A DNA stretch of 33,944 bases, from assembly GCA_902634795.1 (NCBI GenBank), contig CACPLK010000009.1, forward strand, positions 1 through 33,944, in the 5' to 3' direction. Source of the stretch: an uncultured Prochlorococcus sp. (GTDB lineage: Bacteria; Cyanobacteriota; Cyanobacteriia; PCC-6307; Cyanobiaceae). The notes beneath the pieces were generated by a model that saw only the letters and a program-made list of their open reading frames with translations, made no database searches and was not told where the DNA came from. Both the position numbers and the translations under genes were made by a program. Positions within the stretch are counted from its first letter, which is position 1. Every line of letters starts with the position of its first letter. Below are positions 33,880 through 33,944 of this stretch, one piece after another.

Positions 33880-33944
33880 TTTCTTAGAGTTACAGAAATA
33901 ATTTAAAAAATTATTTTTTAATTTCCACTAATATAGTCAACTAA

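Noticed and set aside
1-33944. tRNA, rRNA, CRISPR arrays, insertion sequences, integrases
   Set aside because: I looked for T-loop GTTCRA-type motifs, short regularly spaced repeats and transposase or integrase motifs and found none that hold up.

Overview
The window looks like part of a marine picocyanobacterial chromosome, most probably a low-GC, low-light-type Prochlorococcus. The reasons are the strongly AT-rich composition, short intergenic gaps, many very small conserved-looking ORFs, cyanobacteria-specific families (DUF3122, DUF3611, DUF1517, TIGR03792, LarB/CpmA, a cyanobacterial two-part ThiE) and the order ffh-rpsP-phoH. Family names come from recognising motifs by eye; no database was searched.

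Layout. (1) About 1-6072 is an accessory surface-modification island: the C-terminal part of an O-GlcNAc-transferase-like (SPINDLY/GT41) protein cut by the window edge, a beta-propeller-like protein of unknown role, a protein kinase-like/methyltransferase fusion, a glycosyltransferase broken by one frameshift, and a GT8-like glycosyltransferase. Long, very AT-rich gaps and a small gene remnant lie between them. (2) About 6073-7566 is a gene-poor boundary with three tiny ORFs. (3) 7594-13121, read leftward, holds lexA (with two putative LexA boxes), argF, ftsH, ribD, a DUF3122 lipoprotein and a small hypothetical gene. (4) 13220-23431 is housekeeping metabolism in mixed orientation: cobL (frame broken at a run of 11 A), nadK, pheS, surE, DUF3611, ribF, thiE-thiS, DUF1517, several sub-60-residue genes, then larB-TIGR03792-ispF. 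(5) 23432-27893 is a second accessory island: a TPR-sulfotransferase, a TPR protein coupled to a 2-oxoglutarate/iron oxygenase, and a chimeric TPR/oxygenase remnant. It separates ispF from trmD-era, which are all on the same strand. (6) 27894-33879 is core again: trmD, era, a conserved hypothetical gene, a Bax-inhibitor-1 family protein, phoH, rpsP and ffh.

How the parts fit. The core blocks cover cofactor synthesis (riboflavin/FAD, thiamine, cobalamin, NADP, isoprenoid precursors), protein targeting and quality control (ffh, ftsH), translation (pheS, rpsP, trmD, era) and the SOS-type regulator LexA. The two islands share one theme: a TPR front end attached to different effector domains (glycosyl transfer, sulfation, hydroxylation). 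The second island carries a common N-terminal leader in two genes and what looks like a rearrangement breakpoint inside the TPR region. This modular, shuffled TPR-effector set, together with the kinase-methyltransferase fusion, is the most interesting content of the window.
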